Shown here: positions 15,933 through 23,279 of the stretch, piece after piece
Layout: each line of letters starts with the position of its first letter
How positions within the stretch are numbered: the stretch's first letter is position 1
Assembly (NCBI GenBank): GCA_041601535.1
Contig: JBFIHZ010000016.1
Coordinates: 1-24,006 of the forward strand
Length of the DNA: 24,006 nucleotides
Reading direction: 5' to 3'
From: JBFIHZ01 sp041601535
GTDB taxonomy: Bacteria; Pseudomonadota; Gammaproteobacteria; Xanthomonadales; SZUA-36
Translations under genes and position numbers: made by a program
The notes under the pieces: model-generated
What the model was told of the DNA's origin: nothing
Seen by the model: the letters and a program-made list of their open reading frames with translations, nothing else
Databases searched by the model: none

Positions 15933-18302
15933 TTAGAAGCTGTAGGTGGTGTTGAGGTAGACGTAGCGGCCGTTCATGCCGATGGGTGACAGCACGTCGT
16001 AGGGCAGGTGGCCGAAGTAGTTGATGTCATCGCTGGACAGGTCCGGGTAGTTGTCGAACAGGTTGACCGCGCCCACGGCCAGCGACCAGGCCGGAGTGAT
16101 GCTGGCCTGGATTTCGGCATCAATACCCCACTCTGCGCCGTAGGTCTGCTCCGGCTCGAAGCCGCCGCCGAAGTCGAACACGCGGGTGGCTTCACCGAAG
16201 CGCGTACCGCGCAGCAGGAAGGACCAGCGGTTGACCAGCAGATTGGCCGACAGGATCAGCTTGTTTTCCGGCGAGGCGCCTTCCAGCGTGTTGAGGTCTT
16301 CCGGGCCGATCACCTCGGGGTTTTTCACATCGGTATCGGATTCGTTATAGGAAGCGCGCCACAGCAGCGAACCGGCACCCAGCTCAAAGGTTCCGCTTGA
16401 AGTAATATCGAAACCGGTCGTCTTGGTATCCACCCGGTTGGCAAAGTACTGCACGTTGTTGCCGGCATTGACCAGCGTAATGCGGTCGTCCACGTCGATG
16501 CGGAATACGTCCACCGTCAGGTTGAACAGCGGGCCCATATCCAGCACCAGGCCGGCACTGATGTTTTCGGAAGATTCTTCTTCCAGTGGCTGCGAGCCGT
16601 TGGCGATGGCTTCAGGGTCGGACACCGGCAGCAGGCAGAACAGTTCCAGCTGGGCGTCGTCGCCGAAGTTGGTGGTGCAACGCTCGTAGCCCACCTGGGC
16701 CAGCGAGGGCGCGCGGAAGCTGGTGCCGGCCGAGGCGCGCAGCGCCAGTGTATCGCTCAGGTCGACCATGCCGGACAGCTTGCCGGTCAGCGCGCTGCCG
16801 AAATCACTGTAATCTTCAAAGCGGGCCGCGGCACCCACCCGAAAACGGTCGGTGACATCGGCCTGCAGGTCCAGATACAAGGAGGCCACACTGCGGTCGA
16901 CATCGGCCTCGCTGTCAGGTGACAGGCCGGGGCCGGCCTGCGCGCCAATGCCGGCGATAAACGGCCCGGCGCGGTAGGAATCCGGATCACCGGCGGTGGT
17001 TTTGTAATCCTCGAAACGCAGTTCAGCACCGTAGGCGAAGACCAGCGGACCGCTGAACGCTTCCACTGCAAACTCGCGCACCATGTCCGCGTTAACCGTG
17101 AGCTGGTCAAAGGTAAATCCGCCGAGATTGAACTCGGTGGGCGAGGTGGGGCCCAGCGACGGGTTGGCCGAATTGGTCACGCCGGATTCAAAATCGTTCT
17201 GACCCAAAGTAACGCTCAGGTTCCAGTCGGTGCCACCCACCGAACCGTCCAGCCCCGCAGTGAACGAGTAGTCGGTGTTATCACCCAGTGTGATCGGGCG
17301 GAAGCCGTTGGGATAGACGCTGGGCAGGCTGGTAAAGCCATCCGGGTAACGGAAAAAGCCGGTGCCTTCCGAGTCGCGGTTGGAATAGCGGCCAAAGCTG
17401 TAGAACTCGAACTCGGCCAGCGGAATGCGGGTGTTGTAGTACAGGTAAATGTCTTCGGTCTCACCGTCGCCGGCCTGGAACACGCGGGCCGGGTCCAGCG
17501 CCAGGTTGGCCGGCGTCTGTTCCTCGAAAAACGGCAGCACGCCGATGCCGGAGCGGTTGGTACGGTCGCGGCTGCGGTATTCCATGCCCACGCGGAACAC
17601 ACCCTCTTCACCTATGGCAAAACCATAGTCCGCCGCTGCCGAGAAGGTGTCGCCGTCTTCCAGGTTTTCATCAATCGGTTCGAAGTCGGTGCGGTGTTGG
17701 CCCCAGGATGCATGGAAGCTGCCACTGCCGGCTTCATCTTTCAATACGATATTGATAACCCCGGCGATTGCGTCCGAACCGTACTGTGCGCCGGCGCCGT
17801 CGCGCAGAATCTCAATACGCTCAATGGCAATCAGCGGAATGGTGTTGAAGTCGAACGGGTTGGAACCGAGGCCGATTTTCGATTCCAGCGACACCACCGA
17901 GGCGGTGTGCTGGCGTTTGCCGTTGACCAGCACCAGCACGTGGTCGGGGTTCATGCCGCGCAGCTGGGCAGCGCGCACGTGGTCGCCCAGGCCGGAATTG
18001 GACTGGCGTGGAAAGTTGAATGAAGGTGCCAGCGCCTGCAGCACCTCGCCCAGTTCGCCGCCCAGCGAGGCGATCTGGCTGATTTCATCGGCACCGATCA
18101 CATCGATCGGCACCGCGCTGTCCAGTGCGGCACGGCCGTCGCCGCGCGAACCGACCACGACAATCTCTTCCGCCAGTTCCTCTTCGGCTTCGGTTTGCGC
18201 AGACAATGGCGCTGACAGCATCAGGGTCAAAGGCAGGGTGCACACCAGCGCGCCAAAACGCGCCGGTTTAATCAGGGCATTCAATGGATTCAAGGTAGTC
18301 AT
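15933..18302 (-). CDS. TonB-dependent outer-membrane receptor
   Basis: This is an outer-membrane beta-barrel receptor for energy-dependent uptake of a large or scarce ligand, 789 residues. A long signal peptide probably ends after A35 (APLSA). The TonB box-like EEIVVVGSR (45-53) follows. The plug domain (about 60-190) has the motifs LRGMNPDHVLVLVNGKRQ and GAGAQYGSDAIAGVINI. The barrel fills the rest and ends in NTTYSF, with the terminal Phe needed for outer-membrane insertion. The ligand cannot be told; the plug looks like the siderophore/vitamin/nutrient type, not the SusC type. The ATG overlaps the upstream SAM hydrolase stop by 4 bases (ATGA), so the two are translationally coupled and probably functionally linked. 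Palindromic repeats follow directly after the stop. Confidence 0.93.
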   Translation of the reverse strand: MTTLNPLNALIKPARFGALVCTLPLTLMLSAPLSAQTEAEEELAEEIVVVGSRGDGRAALDSAVPIDVIGADEISQIASLGGELGEVLQALAPSFNFPRQSNSGLGDHVRAAQLRGMNPDHVLVLVNGKRQHTASVVSLESKIGLGSNPFDFNTIPLIAIERIEILRDGAGAQYGSDAIAGVINIVLKDEAGSGSFHASWGQHRTDFEPIDENLEDGDTFSAAADYGFAIGEEGVFRVGMEYRSRDRTNRSGIGVLPFFEEQTPANLALDPARVFQAGDGETEDIYLYYNTRIPLAEFEFYSFGRYSNRDSEGTGFFRYPDGFTSLPSVYPNGFRPITLGDNTDYSFTAGLDGSVGGTDWNLSVTLGQNDFESGVTNSANPSLGPTSPTEFNLGGFTFDQLTVNADMVREFAVEAFSGPLVFAYGAELRFEDYKTTAGDPDSYRAGPFIAGIGAQAGPGLSPDSEADVDRSVASLYLDLQADVTDRFRVGAAARFEDYSDFGSALTGKLSGMVDLSDTLALRASAGTSFRAPSLAQVGYERCTTNFGDDAQLELFCLLPVSDPEAIANGSQPLEEESSENISAGLVLDMGPLFNLTVDVFRIDVDDRITLVNAGNNVQYFANRVDTKTTGFDITSSGTFELGAGSLLWRASYNESDTDVKNPEVIGPEDLNTLEGASPENKLILSANLLVNRWSFLLRGTRFGEATRVFDFGGGFEPEQTYGAEWGIDAEIQASITPAWSLAVGAVNLFDNYPDLSSDDINYFGHLPYDVLSPIGMNGRYVYLNTTYSF

Positions 18303-19279
18303 TGGCTTATCTCAATATTCCACTCCGGTCCGGAGCTGATGTGATGGGTGGCGGCGAAATTGCCCTGGTTAAGGGCCAGTGAAACCTTGTTCAGGCTGTT
18401 CAAGTACAGCAGCGGCTGGCCGAGCTCCACCTGGCCAAAAGTGGGTTGATAGGGCAGCTCGATTTGCAGCACCTGGGTATCGCCGCGGGTGATGTTCACG
18501 GTGACCGTATCGCCCGCCTGCAAACCCATCTTGCGAAAGGTTTCGCGGTCAATATTGGTCCAGATATTGCCGTATTGCGGGTCGAGAATTTCGATATTGC
18601 CCAGCAGCTTGCCGTCGGCAAAGCTCGGCTTCTGGTATGGGATGGTGATCACTTCGGCCGGCAGCTCACCGCCCACCTGCTCAAAGGTGATCACACCGGC
18701 CGCCAGCCGGGCGCCGGTATAGGCATACACGTCGCGGCCGTGAAAAGTATAGGATTTTTCCGAGTTGGCCAGGCGGTTAACAGCCTCATCAATTTCACGT
18801 ACTGCTTCGATACCGAGTTTTTCGGCCACGGCGGTCAGGCTGCCGTTATCCGGTGACACGAAGTAATGGCCCGATTTGGTTTTCAGCACCACCGATTTAC
18901 GCGGCGTGCCCACGCCCGGGTCCACCACGCTGACAAACACGGTGCCCGCCGGCCAGTATTCCGCGGTCTGCACCAGCCGCAGCGATGCCTCCCAGATATT
19001 GAAAGCCGGCACTTCGTGGGTCAGGTCGTAGATCTGCAGTTCGGGTGAAACGCCCACCGCCACACCTTTCATCGAGGCCACTGCCGCGTCTTTCACACCA
19101 AAATCCGACTGCAGCACCAGCGGGCTGAGCGGCCAGGCGCTGGCCATTACGCCCAGGCCCATTACCAACACCAGCAACTGCATCCCTTTACCGGGTTTAC
19201 TGCGGGTTAGCAGGCTCAAGCCACCGGACACTCTGGCAGCCGTGCGGGAAGGTTGATGAGGCTTTCTGCGGTGGAACAT
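18299..19279 (-). CDS. SAM hydroxide adenosyltransferase (DUF62) with N-terminal export segment
   Basis: This protein of the DUF62/SAM hydrolase family (PF01887) splits S-adenosylmethionine to adenosine and methionine; relatives include SAM-dependent chlorinase and fluorinase. It has 326 residues. Family motifs are SDFGVKDAAVASMKG (58-72), YDLTHEVP (84-91), VVDPGVG (118-124), SPDNG (142-146) and TFHGRD (178-183). The Asp-Arg-His set known for the hydrolase activity maps to D120, R127 and H180, which favours hydrolysis over halogenation. Before the domain lies a basic stretch (1-32) and a hydrophobic segment (33-50) that looks like a signal peptide or membrane anchor. This is odd for an enzyme whose substrate is cytosolic. 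AGGAG at 19287-19291 supports the ATG at 19279. It is the first gene of a two-gene unit with the TonB receptor. Confidence 0.88.
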   Translation of the reverse strand: MFHRRKPHQPSRTAARVSGGLSLLTRSKPGKGMQLLVLVMGLGVMASAWPLSPLVLQSDFGVKDAAVASMKGVAVGVSPELQIYDLTHEVPAFNIWEASLRLVQTAEYWPAGTVFVSVVDPGVGTPRKSVVLKTKSGHYFVSPDNGSLTAVAEKLGIEAVREIDEAVNRLANSEKSYTFHGRDVYAYTGARLAAGVITFEQVGGELPAEVITIPYQKPSFADGKLLGNIEILDPQYGNIWTNIDRETFRKMGLQAGDTVTVNITRGDTQVLQIELPYQPTFGQVELGQPLLYLNSLNKVSLALNQGNFAATHHISSGPEWNIEISQ

Positions 19280-19481
19280 AAAACAACTCCTGTTGCGGTT
19301 ATCAATTGGTTTTTATCAGGCATTAAACCGAACCTGATTTTACCTGCCAGCCGCCGCTTTAGCCACGCCCGGGGATCGCTGCCGAGCCGCCGGGCGGCCG
19401 CCAGATCACAGTTACCTGATACTTGTTCCTGTGGCCAGATTCATGCAGTGCAGCGGCGTCATGGAACCGTTGCCGGCAGCC

Positions 19482-19507
19482 GGGCAGGGTCAAAAGCTTC
19501 CCTGCCC
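19482..19507. terminator. Stem-loop downstream of the exported Ig-like protein gene
   Basis: GGGCAGGG (19482-19489) and CCCTGCCC (19500-19507) form an 8-base GC stem with a 10-base loop, 32 bases past the stop of the minus-strand gene. There is no T-run after it, so intrinsic termination is only a possibility. Confidence 0.35.
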
Positions 19508-19539
19508 CGGTACAGCACGGCGAAGTGGCACTTTGCGTT

Positions 19540-20586
19540 TCAGTTAACCTTGCGGAAACGCGTCACCGGCAAGGGTTTGCACGATACCTGGTAGTTAGCC
19601 GTTTCACGGTGAACCGGTTTGGCCGGATCCAGCACCTCCAGCCGGTACCAGCCCTGGTGATCCCATTCACTTTTACCCCCCGGGGCCGCCAGATCGCCGG
19701 TGGTATCGGGCTTGGACAGCGTGCGTGACCAGGCGCGCGTGGTTTGTGTGCCGGCCTCTTTGAAGTTCAGGCTGAACGTGGGCGAGGTGCGGCCGTCATG
19801 GCTGACGTACTGGTACTTCACCGTGCCTTTGCGGCCGGCAGTGATGGTGCCATTGAAACGCACAGTGGTCGGGCAGTCGCCGTGGAAGGTTTTGGGGTCG
19901 GCCTCGAAACTCACCGACTTCACCAGGTGGGTAAGCCGTGCGGGCTTGGGTATGGGCGCGGGCGGCGGTGGAATTTTCTTCTCCGCCAGGTCAGAAGCTG
20001 CGCAGTGAATTCGTGCATTGACCAGCGTGGTGTCGGAACCAAGATCGCTGCGGCCCAGGCCGGTGGCATGGCAGAACATACGATACGTGACCTGGAATGC
20101 GCCGGGGTAATCCACGGTAAAGCCCTTGGCCATCACGTGGTATTTGGTCTGGTCCTTGTTTTCAGACAGGCGTTTGGTCAGCTCGGTGGCACATACCTGG
20201 ATGGGGTTGGTGGGTTGATCCTCGCCACCGGCCCAGCGGAAGGTGCCGGAGGCCGTGTTGGAATGCGGAATCAGAAAATGGGCCGGCTCGGTATCACCGA
20301 TGATGTCAAAGCCCGGGATTCGCAGGTCACCTTCATAGGCCTTGTTGCCCCGGCCCTCGAACCGACATTCGGCGTTGAGGTGTACCTCAAACTTTACCGC
20401 TTCGGTTTCGTCTACCTTGTTCCATTTTTCGCCATTGGTGGAGTACACGATGATCTTCGGTGCGCCACTGAAGCCCTCCTTCGGCCAGATATCCAGCTTG
20501 TCAATCCGATTGGCCAGAGCACTTGAAGGCACCATGGCAAGTGCGGCTATGGTCAATAACGTTAAGAGTCGCGTGAAAATCATCAT
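19540..20586 (-). CDS. Exported hypothetical protein with Ig-like C-terminal region
   Basis: I do not recognise a named family. From the ATG at 20586 the protein has 348 residues and opens with a clear signal peptide (MMIFTRLLTLLTIAALAMVP, cut after SSALA at residue 25), so it works outside the cytoplasm. GAGG five bases before this ATG supports the start; an upstream frame start would put a 37-residue non-signal extension in front. Six cysteines (74, 132, 172, 195, 238, 336) could form disulfides. A proline-rich linker (205-215) divides an N-terminal part from a C-terminal segment with a beta-sandwich look (CPTTVRFNGTI, then VKYQYVSHDGRTSP, then WYRLEVL), bracketed by C238 and C336. It is divergent from the metallo-beta-lactamase-fold gene with 222 bases between. 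Confidence 0.75.
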   Translation of the reverse strand: MMIFTRLLTLLTIAALAMVPSSALANRIDKLDIWPKEGFSGAPKIIVYSTNGEKWNKVDETEAVKFEVHLNAECRFEGRGNKAYEGDLRIPGFDIIGDTEPAHFLIPHSNTASGTFRWAGGEDQPTNPIQVCATELTKRLSENKDQTKYHVMAKGFTVDYPGAFQVTYRMFCHATGLGRSDLGSDTTLVNARIHCAASDLAEKKIPPPPAPIPKPARLTHLVKSVSFEADPKTFHGDCPTTVRFNGTITAGRKGTVKYQYVSHDGRTSPTFSLNFKEAGTQTTRAWSRTLSKPDTTGDLAAPGGKSEWDHQGWYRLEVLDPAKPVHRETANYQVSCKPLPVTRFRKVN

Positions 20587-20808
20587 GCTCGCCTCTGCGT
20601 GTTTGCTTGCCGGTGGAAGCTTCTGCATATAAGTATAGACAGTTTTGCACGGCACCGATTTTCGGCCGGGCCGCTTGTCAGGGCTACGCTGCATCACACG
20701 TCCGGCTCACCGTTCAGACCACGCGTGCGTGCATGACCTTTCACACTGCCGCGGAACGCCCCGGATGGTTATGGTACGCACTACCAACCGGCCAGCGGAA
20801 ACCTGAGC

Positions 20809-22005
20809 ATGACATGGCACCTTGTTCCAACGTTTGGTGTGTACCGGATCACACGGCTGATCGGTCTTATGGTATTGATCAGTTGTCATTGGGCGTTGGC
20901 CCAGGGGCCCGTGGATGCGCCCGCTGCCGACCCGTTCGCGGTTGAATTCCAGCGTATTGCCGGCGGGGCCAGTAATGGCATCTGGGTGGTCAGCCGGCCG
21001 GAATCCACGCGCCAGCCGGTGATGGGCAACGGCGTGATCATCGTCAACAGCGACCACGTGGTGGTGGTTGACGGCAGCGGCTCGCCGCTGCTGGCAGACC
21101 GGGTGATTGGGCACATCCGCAGCATCACCCCGCTGCCGGTACGTTACCTGGTGGTGACGCACTGGCACGGTGACCACCACCTCGGCAACTACCGCTTGCT
21201 GCAAGCCTGGCCCGGGGCACAGATCATCAGTCATCACTTCACCCGGCAGGCGATGCTGGGCGCGCCGATGGATTACCTGGCCGAGGTACAGCAGTCGATT
21301 GAGGCACAACTGGAGTCGCTGCATGGCCTGCTGCAGCGCGGCGAAAAATCCGATGGCACGCCGCTGCCCGACTGGCTGGCAAGGCAGTACCAGGACCTGG
21401 TGGATCATTCCGCGCTGATCGTCACCGAGATCGGCGGCAGCCAGGTGACTGCGCCTGGCCTGACGTTTGAGCACATGCTGACCCTGCGCGCGGACGGCCG
21501 TAACATCGAGCTGCGCCACTTCGGGCCGGGCAATACCGCCGGCGACCTGGTGGCCTGGCTGCCCGACGAGCGCATCCTGATTACCGGCGATGTGGTGGTA
21601 CACCCCACGCCTTACGGCTTCGGCAGTTACCCGCGCGCCTGGTCCGGCGTGCTGCAGCAACTGATGGCGTTGCAGCCGGAGCTGGTAGTACCGGGCCATG
21701 GGCCGGTGATGCAGGATACCGGCTACCTCGCCCGCCTGGCCGGCCTGTTCGAGTACGTGGCACAGGCCGCCGAAGCCGCGGTGGCGTCCGGGCTGACGCT
21801 GGAGCAATTTCGTGATGGGCTGCAATGGCAGGGCTACAGCGATGAGTTCAGCGGCGGCGACGCCTGGCTGGATTCACGTTTTACCGCCTGGTTTGCCACC
21901 CCCATCAGCCAGGCCGCCTGGAACGAAGCCGCCGGGCTGGATAACGAGCCACTGCAACGCGTGGACACCAACCAAAACGACGATAGCGCAGAACAACCAG
22001 ACTGA
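20809..22005 (+). CDS. Exported metallo-beta-lactamase-fold hydrolase
   Basis: This is a zinc hydrolase of the metallo-beta-lactamase superfamily (PF00753), 398 residues, probably periplasmic. The N-terminal hydrophobic stretch ends in WALAQ, giving a signal cut after about A31. The main metal motif THWHGDHH (117-124) supplies H118, H120, D122 and H123. TGD (259-261) gives the bridging Asp261, and PGHGPV (295-300) gives the last His297. The third histidine found in classical members (HTxGD) is Asn242 here, in FGPGNTAGD, a change I have seen in one clade of exported family members. Substrate and reaction are unknown, and a true beta-lactamase is unlikely. The ATG is preceded by only a weak GAG. 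The C-terminal 30 residues are acidic and polar. Confidence 0.88.
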   Translation: MTWHLVPTFGVYRITRLIGLMVLISCHWALAQGPVDAPAADPFAVEFQRIAGGASNGIWVVSRPESTRQPVMGNGVIIVNSDHVVVVDGSGSPLLADRVIGHIRSITPLPVRYLVVTHWHGDHHLGNYRLLQAWPGAQIISHHFTRQAMLGAPMDYLAEVQQSIEAQLESLHGLLQRGEKSDGTPLPDWLARQYQDLVDHSALIVTEIGGSQVTAPGLTFEHMLTLRADGRNIELRHFGPGNTAGDLVAWLPDERILITGDVVVHPTPYGFGSYPRAWSGVLQQLMALQPELVVPGHGPVMQDTGYLARLAGLFEYVAQAAEAAVASGLTLEQFRDGLQWQGYSDEFSGGDAWLDSRFTAWFATPISQAAWNEAAGLDNEPLQRVDTNQNDDSAEQPD

Positions 22006-22133
22006 GCGGCTCAGTGGCCCGGGTCACCTGGCACGCAACGGTGCCGGGCACCTCACTAACAGGATCACCGTAAAACCTGACACCGAATAACCCCAATCGC
22101 TTACAGCCCGGCGTGTACTTGTCTACGTACTAT

Positions 22134-22169
22134 TTGAACCTGGCAACATTATGCATATAATGTATGCAT
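22134..22169 (+). promoter_or_regulatory. BrnTA promoter with operator over the -10 box
   Basis: TTGAAC (22134-22139) and TATAAT (22156-22161) stand 16 bases apart, a good sigma-70 promoter. The perfect inverted repeat ATGCATA (22151-22157) and TATGCAT (22163-22169), spaced by five bases, covers the -10. BrnA is known to repress its own operon as part of the toxin-antitoxin complex, so this is the likely operator. The start codon follows only eight bases after the repeat, giving a very short leader. Confidence 0.7.
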
Positions 22170-22176
22170 TCGGTTC

Positions 22177-22440
22177 ATGGAAATTGAGTATGACCCGGAT
22201 AAGGCCCATGCCAACGTTAATAAGCATGGCATTACTTTTGAAGAAGCGAGCACGGTGTTGCTCGATCCAATGGCTCTGTCGATGGAAGACCCGGCCGCAC
22301 AGGACGAGAGTCGGTGGGTGATTCTGGGAATGTCTGCAGGGCTGCGCTTGTTGACGGTGGTCTACACGTTGAGAGATGAGCGCATCAGGCTTATTTCTGC
22401 CCGCAAAGCCACTAAATGTGAAGCCAAAAATTATGCGTAA
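22177..22440 (+). CDS. brnT: BrnT family ribonuclease toxin
   Basis: This is the toxin of a type II BrnT/BrnA module (PF04365), a RelE-like-fold RNase that slows translation when freed from its antitoxin. It has 87 residues, the normal size. Family marks are the start EYDPDKAHANVNKHGITFEEA (first 20 residues of it at 4-23 are diagnostic), a DP at 30-31, GLRLLTVVYTLR (55-66), and the C-terminal RIRLISARKATKCE with conserved Arg residues. The gene has its own promoter and operator immediately upstream. It overlaps brnA by eight bases, so toxin and antitoxin are translated together, in the toxin-first order usual for this family. No disruption is seen, so it is likely functional. Confidence 0.92.
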   Translation: MEIEYDPDKAHANVNKHGITFEEASTVLLDPMALSMEDPAAQDESRWVILGMSAGLRLLTVVYTLRDERIRLISARKATKCEAKNYA

Positions 22441-22705
22441 GAATTACGATTTCACGGCGGCTAAACGAGCCGGCGAGGTTGATCACTTGCAGCGACTGCA
22501 GGCCAGTTCACCCGGCAAAACCCGTATCACCATCATGCTGGACAATGCGGTCTTATCAGCATTCCGCCAGCGTGCAGAATCCTGCGGTGCCGGTTATCAA
22601 ACCCTGATTAACCAGGCACTGCGAGATTACCTTTGCGAAACGCCGTTGGATGAAGAAACGCTACGCCGGGTGTTGCGTGAAGAACTGGGTAAATACCAGG
22701 CCTGA
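22433..22705 (+). CDS. brnA: BrnA family ribbon-helix-helix antitoxin
   Basis: This is the antitoxin and DNA-binding repressor partner of BrnT (PF14384), 90 residues. The chosen ATG at 22433 overlaps the brnT stop; an earlier frame start inside brnT adds 19 residues that look unlike the family. The ribbon-helix-helix core begins with the strand KTRITIML (29-36), then helix A (about 38-50) and helix B (about 54-67, YQTLINQALRDYL). The N-terminal part (1-27) and the C-terminal acidic/basic tail (71-90) are the regions expected to wrap around BrnT. It would bind the palindrome over the promoter at 22151-22169. Confidence 0.92.
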   Translation: MRKNYDFTAAKRAGEVDHLQRLQASSPGKTRITIMLDNAVLSAFRQRAESCGAGYQTLINQALRDYLCETPLDEETLRRVLREELGKYQA

Positions 22706-22747
22706 GCTCGAATGAAAAACAAACCGGCTGGCTGATTCGGCGGAAGT

Positions 22748-23176
22748 TCAGGCCGAACCCAGCGCCTGCAACAGCGGAATATCGGCCGGGGCCCATTCCA
22801 GGTGATCGAGTTCCACCGGCAGCAGCCACAGCAACTGGTCGTGCTCGACAGGCCGGAATTCTCCATCCCGGTGCACTGCCCGGTAGGCCAGCAGACGCAC
22901 CTGTTTGTGGCCATAGTCGTAGGTGCTTTCCGCCACGAACGCGCCAATGTCGCAGTGCACCCCCAGCTCCTCGTGCAGTTCGCGCGCCAGGCACTGCTGC
23001 GGCGTCTCGCCATCTTCCAGCTTGCCACCCGGAAACTCCCAGTAGCCGGCCAGGTGCTTGCCGGGGCCACGCCGGGCGGCCAGAATCCGCCCGTTGCGCT
23101 CAATGATGGCCGCGGTCACGGTAATCACCGCCCGGATCTCCAGCCTGAAACCGGCCCGTAGCGGCGGCTGCGGCAT
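22748..23176 (-). CDS. MutT-like Nudix hydrolase
   Basis: This is a cytoplasmic Nudix enzyme of 142 residues, related to MutT (8-oxo-dGTP) and NudG (CTP/5-methyl-CTP) pyrophosphohydrolases. The complete Nudix box runs from G51 to V73 with the pattern Gx5Ex7RELxEELGV: E57, R65, E66, E69 and E70 are all present. YWEFPGGKLEDGE is the MutT/NudG-like lead-in. The start at 23176 is chosen because GGAG lies just before it; a 27-residue longer frame has no family resemblance. It faces the BrnA gene with 42 bases between. A nucleotide-pool or repair role is likely; the exact substrate is unproven. Confidence 0.9.
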   Translation of the reverse strand: MPQPPLRAGFRLEIRAVITVTAAIIERNGRILAARRGPGKHLAGYWEFPGGKLEDGETPQQCLARELHEELGVHCDIGAFVAESTYDYGHKQVRLLAYRAVHRDGEFRPVEHDQLLWLLPVELDHLEWAPADIPLLQALGSA

Positions 23177-23180
23177 TGTT

Positions 23181-23184
23181 CTCC
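23181..23184 (-). promoter_or_regulatory. Ribosome binding site deciding the Nudix start
   Basis: GGAG lies four bases before the ATG at 23176 on the minus strand and selects it over the longer frame beginning at 23257. Confidence 0.55.
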
Positions 23185-23279
23185 GTCTGTTCTCATGCGG
23201 CCCATGATAACCAAATGTGCGGTGAGCCGGGCCAGTCTTTTTGTCGCCTGCAAACACAAGGCGCGGTAGACTCTTGTCT

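Noticed and set aside
18299..19279. SAM-dependent chlorinase or fluorinase
   Set aside because: The Asp-Arg-His set matches the hydroxide adenosyltransferase type, and no halogenase-specific feature could be recognised.
20707..21825. Long minus-strand frame opposite the metallo-hydrolase gene
   Set aside because: Antisense shadow of a clear metallo-beta-lactamase-fold gene; the His/Gln/Arg-rich product matches no family.
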